DNA from: Brenneria roseae subsp. roseae
GTDB taxonomy: Bacteria > Pseudomonadota > Gammaproteobacteria > Enterobacterales > Enterobacteriaceae
Reading direction: 5' to 3'
Length of the DNA stretch: 64,000 nucleotides
NCBI RefSeq assembly: GCF_003115845.1
Contig: NZ_KZ819028.1
Coordinates: 186,001 to 250,000 of the forward strand
The notes under the pieces were generated by a model, which saw only the letters and a program-made list of their open reading frames with translations, was not told where the DNA came from and did no database searches. How positions within the stretch are numbered: the first letter of the stretch is position 1; the number at the start of each line of letters is the position of its first letter. This document shows positions 41,687 through 52,019 of this stretch, in pieces. The translations under genes and the position numbers were made by a program.

Positions 41687-42523
41687 TCAGGCTTTCGGCT
41701 GCTGATCCAGCGGGGCGAAAGTGAAATCGCCACGCGGCTGCGCTGATTTTGTCGCCGGTCCAAACCAGCGATCGTAAATCGTTTTCGCCTCACCCTGTTT
41801 TTCCAGATTCAACAGGGTTTCGTTAACTTTATCCGTCAGGCGCTCCTCGTCTTTAGGAATGCCAACACCTTGATATTCTTTGGTAATGCTAAAAGGAGAA
41901 ATCTCAAAATCGGCTTTTTGCGCATCCGGCACGTTAGCCAGCAACCCGACCAGTTTCGCATCATCCTGAGTAATGGCCTGAACGTTGCCGTTGCGTAACG
42001 CCGCAAACGCCAGCGGCGTGTCATCATAGGAGATCACCTTCGCGGTAGGATAATGCTCCCGCAGCGTAATTTCCTGCACCGTGCCTTTATCCGCACCGAT
42101 ACGCAGCGCCTTAATGTCCTCCGGCGTTTTCAGAACCCCATTACGGGCAATGAATTTCTGTCCGGTTGCGAAATAAGGAATGCTGAAATTAACCTGTTTG
42201 GCACGCTCATCGGTAATGGTAAAGTTTGCCGCGATCAGATCCACCTTATTGGAACTGAGCAGCGGAATACGGTTGGCTGGGTTAGTCGCTCGCAATTCCA
42301 CTTTCACGCCCAGCGCCTTGCCAATCTCTTCGGCAATGTCAACATCGTACCCCACCAGCTTTTTGCTCTGCGGATCGACGTAACCAAACGGTGGGTTGCT
42401 GTCAAAAACCGCAATCCTGACCACGCCGGCTTTTTGAATATCGTCCAGCTTGTCCGCCTGCGCCACACCTGAAAGAGACGCGAATCCCGCCATCAATGCC
42501 AATGCCACAATACGTTTTTTCAT
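41687..42523 (-). CDS. Family 3 amino acid-binding periplasmic protein
   Basis: 278 residues. Signal peptide MKKRIVALALMAGFASLSGVAQA cleaved before DKLDD, then the bilobed SBP_bac_3 fold (VRIAVFDSNPPFGYVDP, GYDVDIAEEIGKALG, DLIAANFTITDERAKQVNFS). It binds a polar amino acid in the periplasm. First gene of the transporter operon and divergent from the Lrp-type regulator; it lies in the acdS neighbourhood. Ligand not assignable. Confidence 0.88.
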   Translation of the reverse strand: MKKRIVALALMAGFASLSGVAQADKLDDIQKAGVVRIAVFDSNPPFGYVDPQSKKLVGYDVDIAEEIGKALGVKVELRATNPANRIPLLSSNKVDLIAANFTITDERAKQVNFSIPYFATGQKFIARNGVLKTPEDIKALRIGADKGTVQEITLREHYPTAKVISYDDTPLAFAALRNGNVQAITQDDAKLVGLLANVPDAQKADFEISPFSITKEYQGVGIPKDEERLTDKVNETLLNLEKQGEAKTIYDRWFGPATKSAQPRGDFTFAPLDQQPKA

Positions 42524-42868
42524 TCCCAGCCCCTGAGCGTTTAAGTGATTGATTGCAGGCTATCAGCAGGGAGAAAAACCGGGAAATAACATAAACAGCT
42601 ATAATATAACCTTATGTTACATTGGGTTTTTGGCAGATTATTCTGACAGATAACATACGACTGTCCGTATTTATTGGCACCAGAAACCTCATCCGCCAGG
42701 CTTCAGGCAACCGCGGGAAACCACCGCCACGATTTGTGCGATTTATTGCGTTCAGACAGATGTTTTTCTTATTTTTATTAACCTCATGACTAAAAACCCG
42801 TAGATTAATTATCTGAACCGATGTGATAACAAAATCAAACATCGCCATACGCCAGCAGGACGTCCTGA
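42524..42868. promoter_or_regulatory. Shared promoter region with inverted repeat
   Basis: 345 bases between the divergent binding-protein and Lrp-type genes. TAACATAA (42587-42594) and TTATGTTA (42612-42619) form perfect 8-base arms with a 17-base spacer; a further TAACATA lies at 42651-42657. These are candidate sites for the adjacent Lrp-type regulator. No open frame of note. Confidence 0.45.
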
Positions 42869-43378
42869 ATGAAAGAGAAAACCCCGAGCACCCTACCTTC
42901 GGCAGACGACAAGAAGTCTTACGAGCTGGACCGTTTTGATACCGCGATCCTGCGGATTTTGCAGGCCGACTCTTCCATCTCCAACGTCGCGCTGGCGGAG
43001 AAAGTCAATCTCAGTCCGCCGGCCTGCCTGAGGCGTGTTGAGCGACTCAGGCAAATTGGCCTGATAAAAGGATTTGTGGCGTTACTGAACCCGGCAGCGC
43101 TTAATGCTGGTCTGGTGGTATTGATCGGGGTGGTGCTGGATCGTTCGACGCCAAGCTCATTTGAAGATTTTGAGGCTTCCGTCCAGAAGATCAGCGGCTG
43201 TATGGAGTGTCACGTGGTGACGGGCGAGTTCGATTACATTTTGATGATCAGGACAAAAGACAATCAGAGCTTCAACCGCCTGCACGCGGAACAATTGCTC
43301 TTTCTGCCCGGTGTTCGTCAGATCCGTTCCTTTATTGGGCTAAGGGAAGTGCTTTCCACCACGCAGCTGACGTTCTGA
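42869..43378 (+). CDS. acdR: Lrp/AsnC-family regulator next to acdS (AcdR-like)
   Basis: 169 residues. An N-terminal helix-turn-helix (FDTAILRILQADSSISNVALAEKVNLSPPACLRRVERL in residues 23-60) and a C-terminal RAM domain that would form octamers and sense ligand. It resembles AcdR, the Lrp-type activator of ACC deaminase. Here it is convergent with acdS rather than divergent as in Pseudomonas, and it shares a promoter region with the amino acid transporter, so it may control both. Confidence 0.72.
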   Translation: MKEKTPSTLPSADDKKSYELDRFDTAILRILQADSSISNVALAEKVNLSPPACLRRVERLRQIGLIKGFVALLNPAALNAGLVVLIGVVLDRSTPSSFEDFEASVQKISGCMECHVVTGEFDYILMIRTKDNQSFNRLHAEQLLFLPGVRQIRSFIGLREVLSTTQLTF

Positions 43379-43384
43379 AAAAGT

Positions 43385-43407
43385 TCAGGCCCGATAACCG
43401 GGCCTGA
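43385..43407. terminator. Bidirectional terminator between acdR and acdS
   Basis: A 9 bp stem TCAGGCCCG/CGGGCCTGA with a 5-base loop lies between the convergent genes; on the minus strand it is followed by ACTTTTTC. Confidence 0.8.
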
Positions 43408-43421
43408 CGTTGTTCTGCAAC

Positions 43422-44438
43422 TCAGCCATTACGGAAAATATAGCTGTAAGCGCTCAGTGCCGGCGCCCCGCCCAGATGGGCATACAGAACTTTCGATCCC
43501 TTCGGAAACTCACCGTTGCGGATCATCCCAATCATGCCCTGCATGGATTTGCCTTCATACACCGGATCGGTCATCACCCCTTCCATACGGGCGCACAAAC
43601 GAATGGCTTCCAGCGTACCTTCATTCGGCAGACCGTATTCAGGGCCACCATAACGGGTATCCAGCACGACATCCTCTTCAGTGATTTCCCGGCCCAGTTC
43701 GACCAGATTGGCGGTGTTCTGCGCAATACGCAGAATCTGCGCTTTGGTTTTTTCCGGTTTTGCCGATGCATCAATGCCGATGACGTTCCGTGAGCGGCCA
43801 TCTGCGGCAAATCCGACCACCATACCCGCCTGGGTACTGCCGGTAACGGAACACACCACGATATAGTCAAACTTGAAGCCCAGTTCTTTTTCCTGCTGGC
43901 GCACTTCTTCGGCAAAGCCGACGAAACCTAAACCACCATAGGGATGCTCAGAACAACCGGCAGGGATAGGGAACGGGTTACCGCCATTTTGTGATGCTTC
44001 TTCCATGGCGTTTTTCCAACTTTCACGAATACCAATATCAAAACCGGCGGCATCCAAACGAACATCCGCGCCCATGATACGGGATAATTCTATATTACCG
44101 ACGCGATCATAAACGGCATCGGCATAATTAACCCAGTTCTCTTGCACCAGAATACATTTCATTCCCAAATGCGCAGCGACAGCGGCAACTTGTCGCGTCT
44201 GGTTAGACTGAATACCGCCAATAGAAACCAGCGTATCACACCCTTGTTCTAATGCTTCCGGAATAAGGTATTCCAGTTTACGTATTTTATTTCCGCCAAA
44301 TGCCAGACCACTATTACAATCTTCACGCTTGGCATATATTTCTACATCCCCGCCTAAATATTCACTGAGCCGTTTCATTGGCGTAATAGGAGAGGGGCCA
44401 AAAGTTAATGGATAACGTGGGAATTTTTCCAGATTCAT
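43422..44438 (-). CDS. acdS: 1-aminocyclopropane-1-carboxylate (ACC) deaminase
   Basis: 338 residues, the AcdS length. This cytoplasmic PLP enzyme splits ACC, the plant ethylene precursor, into ammonia and 2-oxobutanoate. Diagnostic residues separating it from D-cysteine desulfhydrase are all present at the standard positions: K51 (PLP lysine, [11 protein letters not shown]), Y294 and E295 (DPVYEGKS) and L322 (AHLGGAP). The sequence is very close to Pseudomonas AcdS. It is convergent with an AcdR-like gene. Its promoter lies in the AT-rich 44439-44661 gap. Horizontal spread of acdS is known. Confidence 0.95.
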   Translation of the reverse strand: MNLEKFPRYPLTFGPSPITPMKRLSEYLGGDVEIYAKREDCNSGLAFGGNKIRKLEYLIPEALEQGCDTLVSIGGIQSNQTRQVAAVAAHLGMKCILVQENWVNYADAVYDRVGNIELSRIMGADVRLDAAGFDIGIRESWKNAMEEASQNGGNPFPIPAGCSEHPYGGLGFVGFAEEVRQQEKELGFKFDYIVVCSVTGSTQAGMVVGFAADGRSRNVIGIDASAKPEKTKAQILRIAQNTANLVELGREITEEDVVLDTRYGGPEYGLPNEGTLEAIRLCARMEGVMTDPVYEGKSMQGMIGMIRNGEFPKGSKVLYAHLGGAPALSAYSYIFRNG

Positions 44439-44661
44439 AATAAGGCTCCGGTAAATAATGGGTAGAATTAGCCGCAGGTTGTGAATATTTCGCAGGGAAA
44501 TACCGTCACGCCATGTTGGTCATATTACCTAAAATCGAATAAATTTAAATTGCTAAATCACTCTGATTTTTTCATAAAAATTTCATAAAAAACCAACTAC
44601 CAATGAAGTAATTTCCACAAAAACAAAAAAAACGAAATAAAATTAACACCCTCATATCCAT

Positions 44662-45147
44662 CTACGGCAGCAGCATCCCTTCCGGGGGTAAAGGCAATGT
44701 CGTTTTGTAGCGAACCTGCTTAAGCGCAAAGCTGGAGCGAATATTGGCTACGCCGGGAATTCGCGTCAGATGATGAAGAATAAAGTGTTCTATCTCATTG
44801 ATATTTTTAACAAGAACGCGAAGAAGGTAATCCGCATCGCCCGTCATCAGATAGCACTCCATCACTTCCGGACACGCCGAAATAGCCTGTTCGAACTGCT
44901 GCAACACCGCTTCCACCTGCCGATCCAGACTGACATGGATAAACACATTAACCTGTAGCCCCAGGCGCTCGGGCGAGAGCAGCGTGACCTGTTGGCGGAT
45001 AAGGCCGAGTTCCTCAAGCGCTTTCACCCGGTTAAAACAAGGGGTGGTGGAAAGATTCACGGCACGGGCCAGGTCAACATGTGTGATCTTGGCGTTTTCC
45101 TGCAATTTATTAAGGATACTGATATCGGTTTTATCCAGTTTACGCAT
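44662..45147 (-). CDS. Lrp/AsnC-family transcriptional regulator
   Basis: 161 residues: helix-turn-helix ([31 protein letters not shown] region, residues 4-34) and RAM ligand domain ([34 protein letters not shown]). It is divergent from an EamA exporter with about 220 bases between, the usual arrangement for an Lrp-type regulator controlling an amino acid exporter. It is distinct from the AcdR-like protein, sharing only the family fold. Confidence 0.88.
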   Translation of the reverse strand: MRKLDKTDISILNKLQENAKITHVDLARAVNLSTTPCFNRVKALEELGLIRQQVTLLSPERLGLQVNVFIHVSLDRQVEAVLQQFEQAISACPEVMECYLMTGDADYLLRVLVKNINEIEHFILHHLTRIPGVANIRSSFALKQVRYKTTLPLPPEGMLLP

Positions 45148-45371
45148 AAAAGAAAACCTTTACTGTCAATGAACGGTTGATCGAGAAAATCATTCTGAAA
45201 ATAAACATATCACAGCGAATAACAGAAAAAACTTCCGTCAGAAAAATAATAAACTAGTTTTATCCCATCTTCTGGCAACCTTATTTTTTTGTTCTGAAAA
45301 TCAGCGCGGTTTTAGATATCAAAAACCGAAGGTTAGCCATTAAGATATTTTATGACGAACGGAAATATAAA

Positions 45372-46385
45372 ATGATTTATCCCTCGTTAAGAAATAAGAA
45401 AATTATCTGGCAAAAACAACCATTGGCCGCAATATTGCCAGCGGGATTATCACTCAGTCAGGTTGGCGGCCTTTTCCTGCTGCTCCTGGCCATTCTGGTC
45501 TGGGGGACTAATTGGCCGGTCATGAAGCTTGGGCTGGAGCATATTACTCCGCTCTGGTTTTCCGCATTACGCTTCGCATTAGGCGGATTGTGCCTGTTCT
45601 TTATCCAGATCGTGACCGGCACGCTAAAGCTGCCCAGGCGTCGAGACATCCCGCTGTTATTCAGCGTCGGACTGCTGCAAATGCTGAGTTTTACCGCGCT
45701 GGGCGCCATCGCCATGATCGAGATCCCCGCCGGACGCTCCGCCATTCTTGCCTATACCACTCCACTGTGGGTACTGCCAGGCGCCATTCTGTTTTTCCGG
45801 CAAAAAGTAACCCGTCAGGAACTGATGGGGACGTTGATGGGCATCGCCGGGGTCGCCATTCTGTTCAATCCTCTGACGCTGGACTGGACGGACAGTAACG
45901 TGCTGTGGGCCAACGTACTGCTGTTACTCGCCTCGCTGTGCTGGGCCATTTGCATTCTGCATCTGCGTTATTACCGGGGAGCCTCCAGCGCTTATCATCT
46001 CGCGCCCTGGCAAATGCTGATTGCCACCCTCCCCTTGATTATCATCGCCTGGTACAAAGAAGGCCCTTATACCGGGGACAACTCCGCGCGTTTATGGGAA
46101 ATTTCGCTGTTTGTCGGGCCGCTCGCCACCGCGTTCTGTTTCTGCGCGGTTAACGCGGCAAGTCAGTGGATCTCCAGCACCAGCATGGCATCCTCCATGC
46201 TGTGCGTCCCGCTCGTCGGGCTGTTTATCTCCGTGGCGTTTCTCGGTGAATCGTTAACGCCGGGATTGGTGCTGGGCGTCACCGCCATTGTTGCCGGCAT
46301 GCTGGTCGTTACGCTGAACAAATCACGACCGGCTGCGAAACAGGCCGCCTTACTGCCAATCAAACCGCAACCAGAACCGGACTGA
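45372..46385 (+). CDS. EamA/DMT-family exporter
   Basis: 337 residues with ten hydrophobic helices in two EamA halves (first ILVWGTNWPVMKLGLEHI, second ASLCWAICILHLRYYRG). There is an N-terminal soluble extension of about 30 residues and a proline-rich tail; the start may lie further in. It probably exports an amino acid or related metabolite and is likely controlled by the divergent Lrp-type regulator. Confidence 0.85.
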   Translation: MIYPSLRNKKIIWQKQPLAAILPAGLSLSQVGGLFLLLLAILVWGTNWPVMKLGLEHITPLWFSALRFALGGLCLFFIQIVTGTLKLPRRRDIPLLFSVGLLQMLSFTALGAIAMIEIPAGRSAILAYTTPLWVLPGAILFFRQKVTRQELMGTLMGIAGVAILFNPLTLDWTDSNVLWANVLLLLASLCWAICILHLRYYRGASSAYHLAPWQMLIATLPLIIIAWYKEGPYTGDNSARLWEISLFVGPLATAFCFCAVNAASQWISSTSMASSMLCVPLVGLFISVAFLGESLTPGLVLGVTAIVAGMLVVTLNKSRPAAKQAALLPIKPQPEPD

Positions 46386-46424
46386 CGCCCATGATGCCGA
46401 TGTACCCGTTTTGCCGGAGAACCA

Positions 46425-47354
46425 TCATGCCTGAAGTTGGTACTCCTGACGAAACAGTGCATCCTGCAACATCAGCTCATCGTGTAAGAAATCAAAAAAG
46501 CTTCTCAGCACCGCGGTCACCGGTTTGTTGACCTCCGTCTGGATCTGCAAAGCCCGCTGGCCCAGCTGCTCCAGACTGACGGACTTCACCTGCAAACCAT
46601 CGCGCCGGGCGCTGTATAGCACGGAGAAATGACTGCATATGGCGATCGCATTCGGGGTATTAAGCAAAAAGGTATACAGCGTCGAAAAGTGATTGCAGGT
46701 AAAAACGGGATCGATGAAAACACCGCTCATACGACATGAGAGATCAAACAGTTGGCGCACCGTTGCCGCCTGATCGGGCAACACGACAGGGAACGCATTA
46801 AGGTCAGCCAGCTGAAAATCTCTGGACGCCAGCGGGTGATCGTCCTTCATGACCACCATAAACGGAGCGGAAAATGACGACATCACCTTAATACCGTGTT
46901 CAGGGGACAGGCTGAACTTCAGCGCCACATCGCATTCACCGTGGCGAACCAGTTCGGGCACCTGTCTGGCGCTGCCAACCGTCAGTACAAAATTGACCTC
47001 GGGATGCTGTAGCCGGTATTTCGCCAGCAGCGTCGGCAACAGATTGAACGCGATACCATCGGTACACACGATGCGAATCGTGGTTTGACGGGAAGATTTT
47101 AGCCCCTCAATTTCGGCAATCGCCAATTCCATATCGACGATACTGCGGCGGACATGATTTTCCAGAATATGCCCGGCATCGTTCAGGATCATACCGCGGG
47201 CATGTCGCTCAAACAAAGGCACCCCCAGACGGGTTTCCAGCATCTGGATCTGCCGGCTGATCGCCGATACGGCCACAAACAGCTGCTGGCTGGCCGCACT
47301 CAGTGACCCGCTACTCGCCACCGCCATAAAATAACGAATTTCGTTGCTATGCAT
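46425..47354 (-). CDS. LysR-family transcriptional regulator
   Basis: 309 residues. Helix-turn-helix at residues 3-50 (IRYFMAVASSGSLSAASQQL then FVAVSAISRQIQMLE), then a two-lobed ligand domain. It lies downstream of the M20 peptidase gene on the same strand and after the peptide transporter operon. It could regulate that operon; the gap of about 165 bases suggests its own promoter. GGCGGAGAG precedes the ATG. Confidence 0.85.
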   Translation of the reverse strand: MHSNEIRYFMAVASSGSLSAASQQLFVAVSAISRQIQMLETRLGVPLFERHARGMILNDAGHILENHVRRSIVDMELAIAEIEGLKSSRQTTIRIVCTDGIAFNLLPTLLAKYRLQHPEVNFVLTVGSARQVPELVRHGECDVALKFSLSPEHGIKVMSSFSAPFMVVMKDDHPLASRDFQLADLNAFPVVLPDQAATVRQLFDLSCRMSGVFIDPVFTCNHFSTLYTFLLNTPNAIAICSHFSVLYSARRDGLQVKSVSLEQLGQRALQIQTEVNKPVTAVLRSFFDFLHDELMLQDALFRQEYQLQA

Positions 47355-47518
47355 GAGCTCTCCGCCTTGTGTTTAACGATGACTCAACCGCAATAGGCTC
47401 ATCATAGACAAATGCGGATCGGGAGAATAATACTCATCTGTTCTGGCTGAACGGCTCAATACCGTTCCGGAGCGAGGCGGCATCCATGCGCCTCGTCCCC
47501 GACAGCCAACCGGCTGGT

Positions 47519-48955
47519 TTATAGCGCCGCTACCGACTGCGGTTTCTCCATCTGTAAGCGTGCCCTGGCGATATCCGCCCCTTGTTCCGCCAGATCCCAG
47601 AACAGGCCGGCCATGATTTTGAGCGCCTCAAGCGTCATATCGACTAAAATATGTTCGTTCGGGGCATGCTGAGAACATGCCGGGTAAGAGTGCGGCACCC
47701 ACAGCGTTGGCAATCCCAGCGTCTCCGAAAAGCAGGCATTGGGTAGCCCCCCGCCAAAGTTAGGCAATACCGCCGCCCTGGCACCGACCGAATGCTGAAT
47801 TGACGTCATGCCCCATGCCACCCACGGGTCGTTAAGATTCAGCCGGGTGGCCTTGTAATGACTGGCATCGTTCATGATTTCAACATCTTCAAAGCCGTTG
47901 GCATCAAGATGGCGTCGAATATGCCGGGTAAAATTCGCCACGTCGCAGCCCATAACATAGCGCATATGGCAATGCGCTTTCGCCTGCGGCGGGATAGCAT
48001 GGGCCGGTTTATCCGGATTGCCGGTGACGAACGCCAGTACATCCAGCGTATTCCAACCGTAGACTTTCTCGGCGGCGGTCAGACCGGGTTCACCCCATTG
48101 GGCGTCGATGACCGGGTCAGTCGGCCCGCCGCCCAATTCAATATCCGACAGCACTTGACGCATGTTATCGGAGAGCGCAGGAGGACGAAGACCCGGAATC
48201 AGGATCCGGCCATGCTCATCCACCATGCTGGCAATCGCGTGCGCCAGCCGAATGCCCGGATTGCTCAACAGGCCGCCCCAGTTACCGGAATGGTGGGCGC
48301 CTTCGCGTAAATTCAACTGTAGCTCGAAGTTGAACACCCCGCGGGACCCGAGAAACAGCGTTGGCCGGGAGGCTGACACCCGCGGGCCGTCCGAGGCAAT
48401 GAACAGATCGGCGGCCAGCCAGTCACGGTATTGCTCACAGATCGCGTCCAGCCCCGGTGAACCGTCTTCCTCACCCATTTCCAGAATGATTTTCACGTTG
48501 TAGCCCAATTGGCCGCCCCGAGCTTTCAATACCTGTTCCAGCGCCGCCAGATTAATGGTGTGCTGACCTTTATTGTCCGCCGTGCCGCGGCCATACCAGC
48601 GATTATCGTCTTTGACCATTTCCCAGGGCGATAAACCTTCACGCCACTGTTCATCGTATCCCCGCACAACATCGCCGTGACCGTAGGTTAACAACGTCAA
48701 TTCCGCCTGAGGCTCAATGCGTCGGGCCAGTAAAAAAGGGCTTCTTTCGTTAACCGGATTTTCAACCAGCAGACATTCAAATGACAGAGCCTGCAACGTC
48801 GGGATCATTTCATCCGTCAGATAAGACATCAGAAGCGGCCCACTGTCAGTGTTCTGACTTTCCGTTCGAAATGCCACCCGGCGCGCCAGCGTCTCTTCGA
48901 ATTTTCCTGAACCAAAATAATCAACGGTTGCCTGGATCATCTCTTCACGCTTCAT
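47519..48955 (-). CDS. M20-family metallopeptidase (dipeptidase/carboxypeptidase type)
   Basis: 478 residues. Two-zinc active-site motifs of the M20 family are seen in order: YGHGDVV (His and nearby Asp), GRGTADNKGQ (bridging Asp), EMGEEDGSPG (catalytic and metal Glu), ASDGPR (Asp) and CSQHAPNEH (last His). The inserted dimerisation domain sits between. No signal peptide, so cytoplasmic. It follows the Dpp/Opp-type transporter operon on the same strand, so it probably hydrolyses the imported peptides or acylated amino acids. Confidence 0.9.
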   Translation of the reverse strand: MKREEMIQATVDYFGSGKFEETLARRVAFRTESQNTDSGPLLMSYLTDEMIPTLQALSFECLLVENPVNERSPFLLARRIEPQAELTLLTYGHGDVVRGYDEQWREGLSPWEMVKDDNRWYGRGTADNKGQHTINLAALEQVLKARGGQLGYNVKIILEMGEEDGSPGLDAICEQYRDWLAADLFIASDGPRVSASRPTLFLGSRGVFNFELQLNLREGAHHSGNWGGLLSNPGIRLAHAIASMVDEHGRILIPGLRPPALSDNMRQVLSDIELGGGPTDPVIDAQWGEPGLTAAEKVYGWNTLDVLAFVTGNPDKPAHAIPPQAKAHCHMRYVMGCDVANFTRHIRRHLDANGFEDVEIMNDASHYKATRLNLNDPWVAWGMTSIQHSVGARAAVLPNFGGGLPNACFSETLGLPTLWVPHSYPACSQHAPNEHILVDMTLEALKIMAGLFWDLAEQGADIARARLQMEKPQSVAAL

Positions 48956-49190
48956 ATTCAGTCTGTCCTCTTCTCTGGATATTCATGGATCGCAGTATGC
49001 CTGGAGCAAACACAAGCATGCCTGTTTCAGCAATACTTTCCGGCGTATTACCGCGCCTGTTATTCGGCCCCCGGCAAGCCATTATTCAGCTAAATAATGG
49101 GGGGAGACGCTCGCAGGGAGGTCTCTCCCCGAGGCAAACCCGGGGATATCAATCTTTCTTTAAACGGTATGCGTATCGCGCGTTTATAAA
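48956..49190. other. Gap between the transporter operon and the M20 gene
   Basis: 235 bases without a credible open frame. A 7 bp GGGGAGA/TCTCCCC hairpin lies at 49101-49130 without a T-run, a weak termination or mRNA-processing signal. Confidence 0.4.
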
Positions 49191-50081
49191 TTAATGGCGT
49201 TCGATATCGGGAATACCCAACCCCGGCTCTGGCGTCAGCACGGAAGCCAGCAGCGATCGGGTATAGGGATGCTGCGGTGAGTGAAAAATCTGCTCACGCG
49301 TTCCCTGTTCAACAATCGCCCCTTTCTGCATCACCGCCACATGATCAACCAGATGTTCCACCACCGACAGGTTGTGGCTGATGAGCAGATAAGTGAGGCC
49401 AAACTCCTGTTTGAGCTCAAGCAGCAAATTGAGGATCTGCGCCTGAACGGAAACATCCAGCGCGGATGTCGGTTCATCACAAATCAGAATGTCGGGGCGC
49501 ATAATCAGCGCACGGGCAATCGCCACGCGCTGACGTTGACCGCCAGAAAGCTGGCCGGGATACTGGCTGTGCGTACGGGCGGGCATGCCCACCACGTCCA
49601 GCATCTCTTTGACGCGCGTTTTTCTTTCATCCGGCGTGCCGAGCCCATGAAGGTTCAGAGCCACCTCCACAATGTCGGAAACGGTCCGCCGTGGATTCAG
49701 GGACGAATAGGGATCCTGAAAAATAGGCTGGATACGGGAGGCCATTTCCTTGCGCTGGCTGACGTCAATTTCGCGTCCTTCGATCAGCACATTGCCGGAT
49801 GTTGGCTCCAGCAACCCCAGCAGCATCTTTGCCAACGTGCTTTTTCCACATCCTGATTCCCCCACCAGGCCGAGCGTTTCGCCCCGACGCACGCGCAAAG
49901 AGACGTTATCCACCGCGCGAATTTCACCGGCGCGGGAAAACAGGCCGCGATTCAGTCGAAACACCCGGGTCAACGCACACAGCTCCAGTGCAATATCATC
50001 ATTACCCGGAATATGCGTCGGCAACACGGCGGGTATCGGCTCGCAATTGATGCCAGCATATTGATTCACTTGACTGTTCAT
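49191..50081 (-). CDS. Dipeptide/oligopeptide ABC transporter ATP-binding protein (DppF/OppF type)
   Basis: 296 residues from MNSQ at 50081, with GGAGG upstream. Walker [13 protein letters not shown] signature [15 protein letters not shown], Walker [13 protein letters not shown] and H-loop ISHNLS. The C-terminal oligopeptide-type region ends at IERH. Its start overlaps the DppD-type gene stop by four bases (ATGA), so the two ATPases are made in equal amounts and form the heterodimer. Confidence 0.92.
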   Translation of the reverse strand: MNSQVNQYAGINCEPIPAVLPTHIPGNDDIALELCALTRVFRLNRGLFSRAGEIRAVDNVSLRVRRGETLGLVGESGCGKSTLAKMLLGLLEPTSGNVLIEGREIDVSQRKEMASRIQPIFQDPYSSLNPRRTVSDIVEVALNLHGLGTPDERKTRVKEMLDVVGMPARTHSQYPGQLSGGQRQRVAIARALIMRPDILICDEPTSALDVSVQAQILNLLLELKQEFGLTYLLISHNLSVVEHLVDHVAVMQKGAIVEQGTREQIFHSPQHPYTRSLLASVLTPEPGLGIPDIERH

Positions 50082-51067
50082 GCCACCTCCGCCTTCTTCA
50101 ACGCCCGGACGCAACGCACTTCATGATGGGATGTCACCTGAACATAAGGTGTTTCCTGACTACAGGCATCGCTGCAATGAGAGCAGCGATTACTGAATGC
50201 GCAGCCCTTTTGTACCCCAACCAGGCTGGGCACCACGCCGGGAATCGCCTTCAGCGGCTGCCCCGGCACGGTTTTTCCCTGCACGGGAATACAGTCGAGC
50301 AACGCGCGGGTATAGGGGTGCTGTGGCTGGGTAAACAGTTCCATCACCGGCGCGGTTTCTACAATCTGTCCGGCATACATCACCGCCACCCGATCGGCGA
50401 TACGCGCCACGACGCCCAGATCGTGAGTAATAAAAATCACCGCCGTACCGAGTTCCTGCTGAAGCTCACGCAGCATCCGCAGGATCTGCGCCTGAATCGT
50501 CACGTCCAGCGCGGTGGTGGGTTCATCGGCAATAATCAGATCCGGTTCGCACATTAGCGCCATCGCAATCATGATGCGCTGCCGCAAACCGCCGGAAAGC
50601 TGGTGGGGGTACTGATTCAGCCGGGCGGCCGCCATCGGGATCCCGACCCGCTCCATCAGATACACGGCCCGGTCTTTGGCTTCCGCCATCGATACCTTAC
50701 GATGCGCCATCAGGGTTTCACAGAGCTGATTACCCAGGGTGAAAGAGGGATTGAGTGACGTCATCGGCTCCTGAAAAATCATCGACATCTGATCGCCGCG
50801 CAGCGCGGTGATATCGCGTTTTTTCATCGAGAGCATATCCATCCCCTTGAAATGCATACTGTCGGCCGTGCGTACCGCTTTGCGCGGCAGCAAGTCCATC
50901 AACGCCAGCGAGGTCATGGATTTACCGCAACCGGATTCGCCCACCAGACACAGCATTTCACCCCGCTTTACCGCAAAATCAATGCCCCGCACCGCGTGCA
51001 GCGTCCCCCGAGAGGTGGGCAAATCAACCCGCAGGTTTTTTACATCCAGCAAAATGTCATTCTTCAT
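50078..51067 (-). CDS. Dipeptide/oligopeptide ABC transporter ATP-binding protein (DppD/OppD type)
   Basis: 329 residues from the ATG at 51067 with GAGGAA six bases before; ATG at 51073 is the alternative. Walker [10 protein letters not shown], signature [15 protein letters not shown], Walker [13 protein letters not shown]. The C-terminal cysteine group [14 protein letters not shown] is the Fe-S-binding motif of the OppD/DppD family. Follows the permease genes directly. Confidence 0.92.
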   Translation of the reverse strand: MKNDILLDVKNLRVDLPTSRGTLHAVRGIDFAVKRGEMLCLVGESGCGKSMTSLALMDLLPRKAVRTADSMHFKGMDMLSMKKRDITALRGDQMSMIFQEPMTSLNPSFTLGNQLCETLMAHRKVSMAEAKDRAVYLMERVGIPMAAARLNQYPHQLSGGLRQRIMIAMALMCEPDLIIADEPTTALDVTIQAQILRMLRELQQELGTAVIFITHDLGVVARIADRVAVMYAGQIVETAPVMELFTQPQHPYTRALLDCIPVQGKTVPGQPLKAIPGVVPSLVGVQKGCAFSNRCSHCSDACSQETPYVQVTSHHEVRCVRALKKAEVA

Positions 51068-51077
51068 GGCCATTTCC

Positions 51078-52010
51078 TCAGTTACGTCCGTCCAGCGCGG
51101 TAATATCCCGCAGGCCATCGCCCACCAGATTGATCCCCAACACCACGACCGCCAACACAATGCCCGGAATCAGGATCACCCAGGGTTGAAAGAACATGTA
51201 AGCCTTGCCTTCCGCAATCATCAGCCCCCAGGACGGCATCGGGGGCTGAACCCCGAGCCCAAGGAAGGAAAGCGTCGCTTCCAGCAGAATGGCGTGTGCA
51301 ATTTCCAGCGTCGCCACCACCGTCAGCGGTCCAATCAGATTGGGCAGAATCTCACGCAGCATGATAAATAACGACGATGCTCCCAGCGTTTTGGCCGCGG
51401 CGATAAACTCAGCCTCGCGCAGTTGGCGGGTAACCGACCGGGAAACAATCAGAAAACGGTCCCACAGCAGTAATCCGAGCAGCAGAATGACCACCTTGAC
51501 CGATCCGCCCACCAATGCGGCTGTCGCCAGCGCCACCAGAATGACCGGCATTGAGAGGCGAACGGTCAGGATATAGCTGACGACAGAATCCACCCGGCCG
51601 CCGAAGTAGCCCGCCATAACCCCCAGCGTGACGCCGATAAATCCCGAGACCACCACGGCGACCAGCCCGATAATCATCGATACCCGCGCGCCGTACAGCA
51701 GGCGGCTCAGGTAATCGCGCCCCAGCTTGTCGGTTCCCAATACATACTCCCAGCTTCCTTTTTCATGCCATACCGGAGGGATCAGACGCTGGCTGACATC
51801 CTGCGCATAGGGATCGTGCGGGCTGATAAAAGGAGCGAAGATCGCCGCCACGATAACGACGCCAAGAATAATCAGGCCCAGCATCATGCTGTGATGTCCC
51901 AAAATCGTTCCCAGCCAGCGCCGCATGGGGGTCGGTTCCGGGGCCAACCCCGATTCGATAACCGGCGTTTTTTCTGCCAGTGTTGAAGAAAGTGATGATG
52001 ACGTTTTCAT
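51078..52010 (-). CDS. Dipeptide/oligopeptide ABC transporter permease (DppC type)
   Basis: 310 residues with an N-terminal cytoplasmic arm, six hydrophobic helices and the loop motif EAEFIAAAKTLGASSLFIMLREILPNL (residues around 210) that docks with the ATPase. The C-terminus LGINLVGDGLRDITALDGR is typical of DppC/OppC. AGGAG lies before the ATG; ten bases separate it from the next gene. Confidence 0.9.
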   Translation of the reverse strand: MKTSSSLSSTLAEKTPVIESGLAPEPTPMRRWLGTILGHHSMMLGLIILGVVIVAAIFAPFISPHDPYAQDVSQRLIPPVWHEKGSWEYVLGTDKLGRDYLSRLLYGARVSMIIGLVAVVVSGFIGVTLGVMAGYFGGRVDSVVSYILTVRLSMPVILVALATAALVGGSVKVVILLLGLLLWDRFLIVSRSVTRQLREAEFIAAAKTLGASSLFIMLREILPNLIGPLTVVATLEIAHAILLEATLSFLGLGVQPPMPSWGLMIAEGKAYMFFQPWVILIPGIVLAVVVLGINLVGDGLRDITALDGRN

Positions 52011-52019
52011 GGAAGCTCC

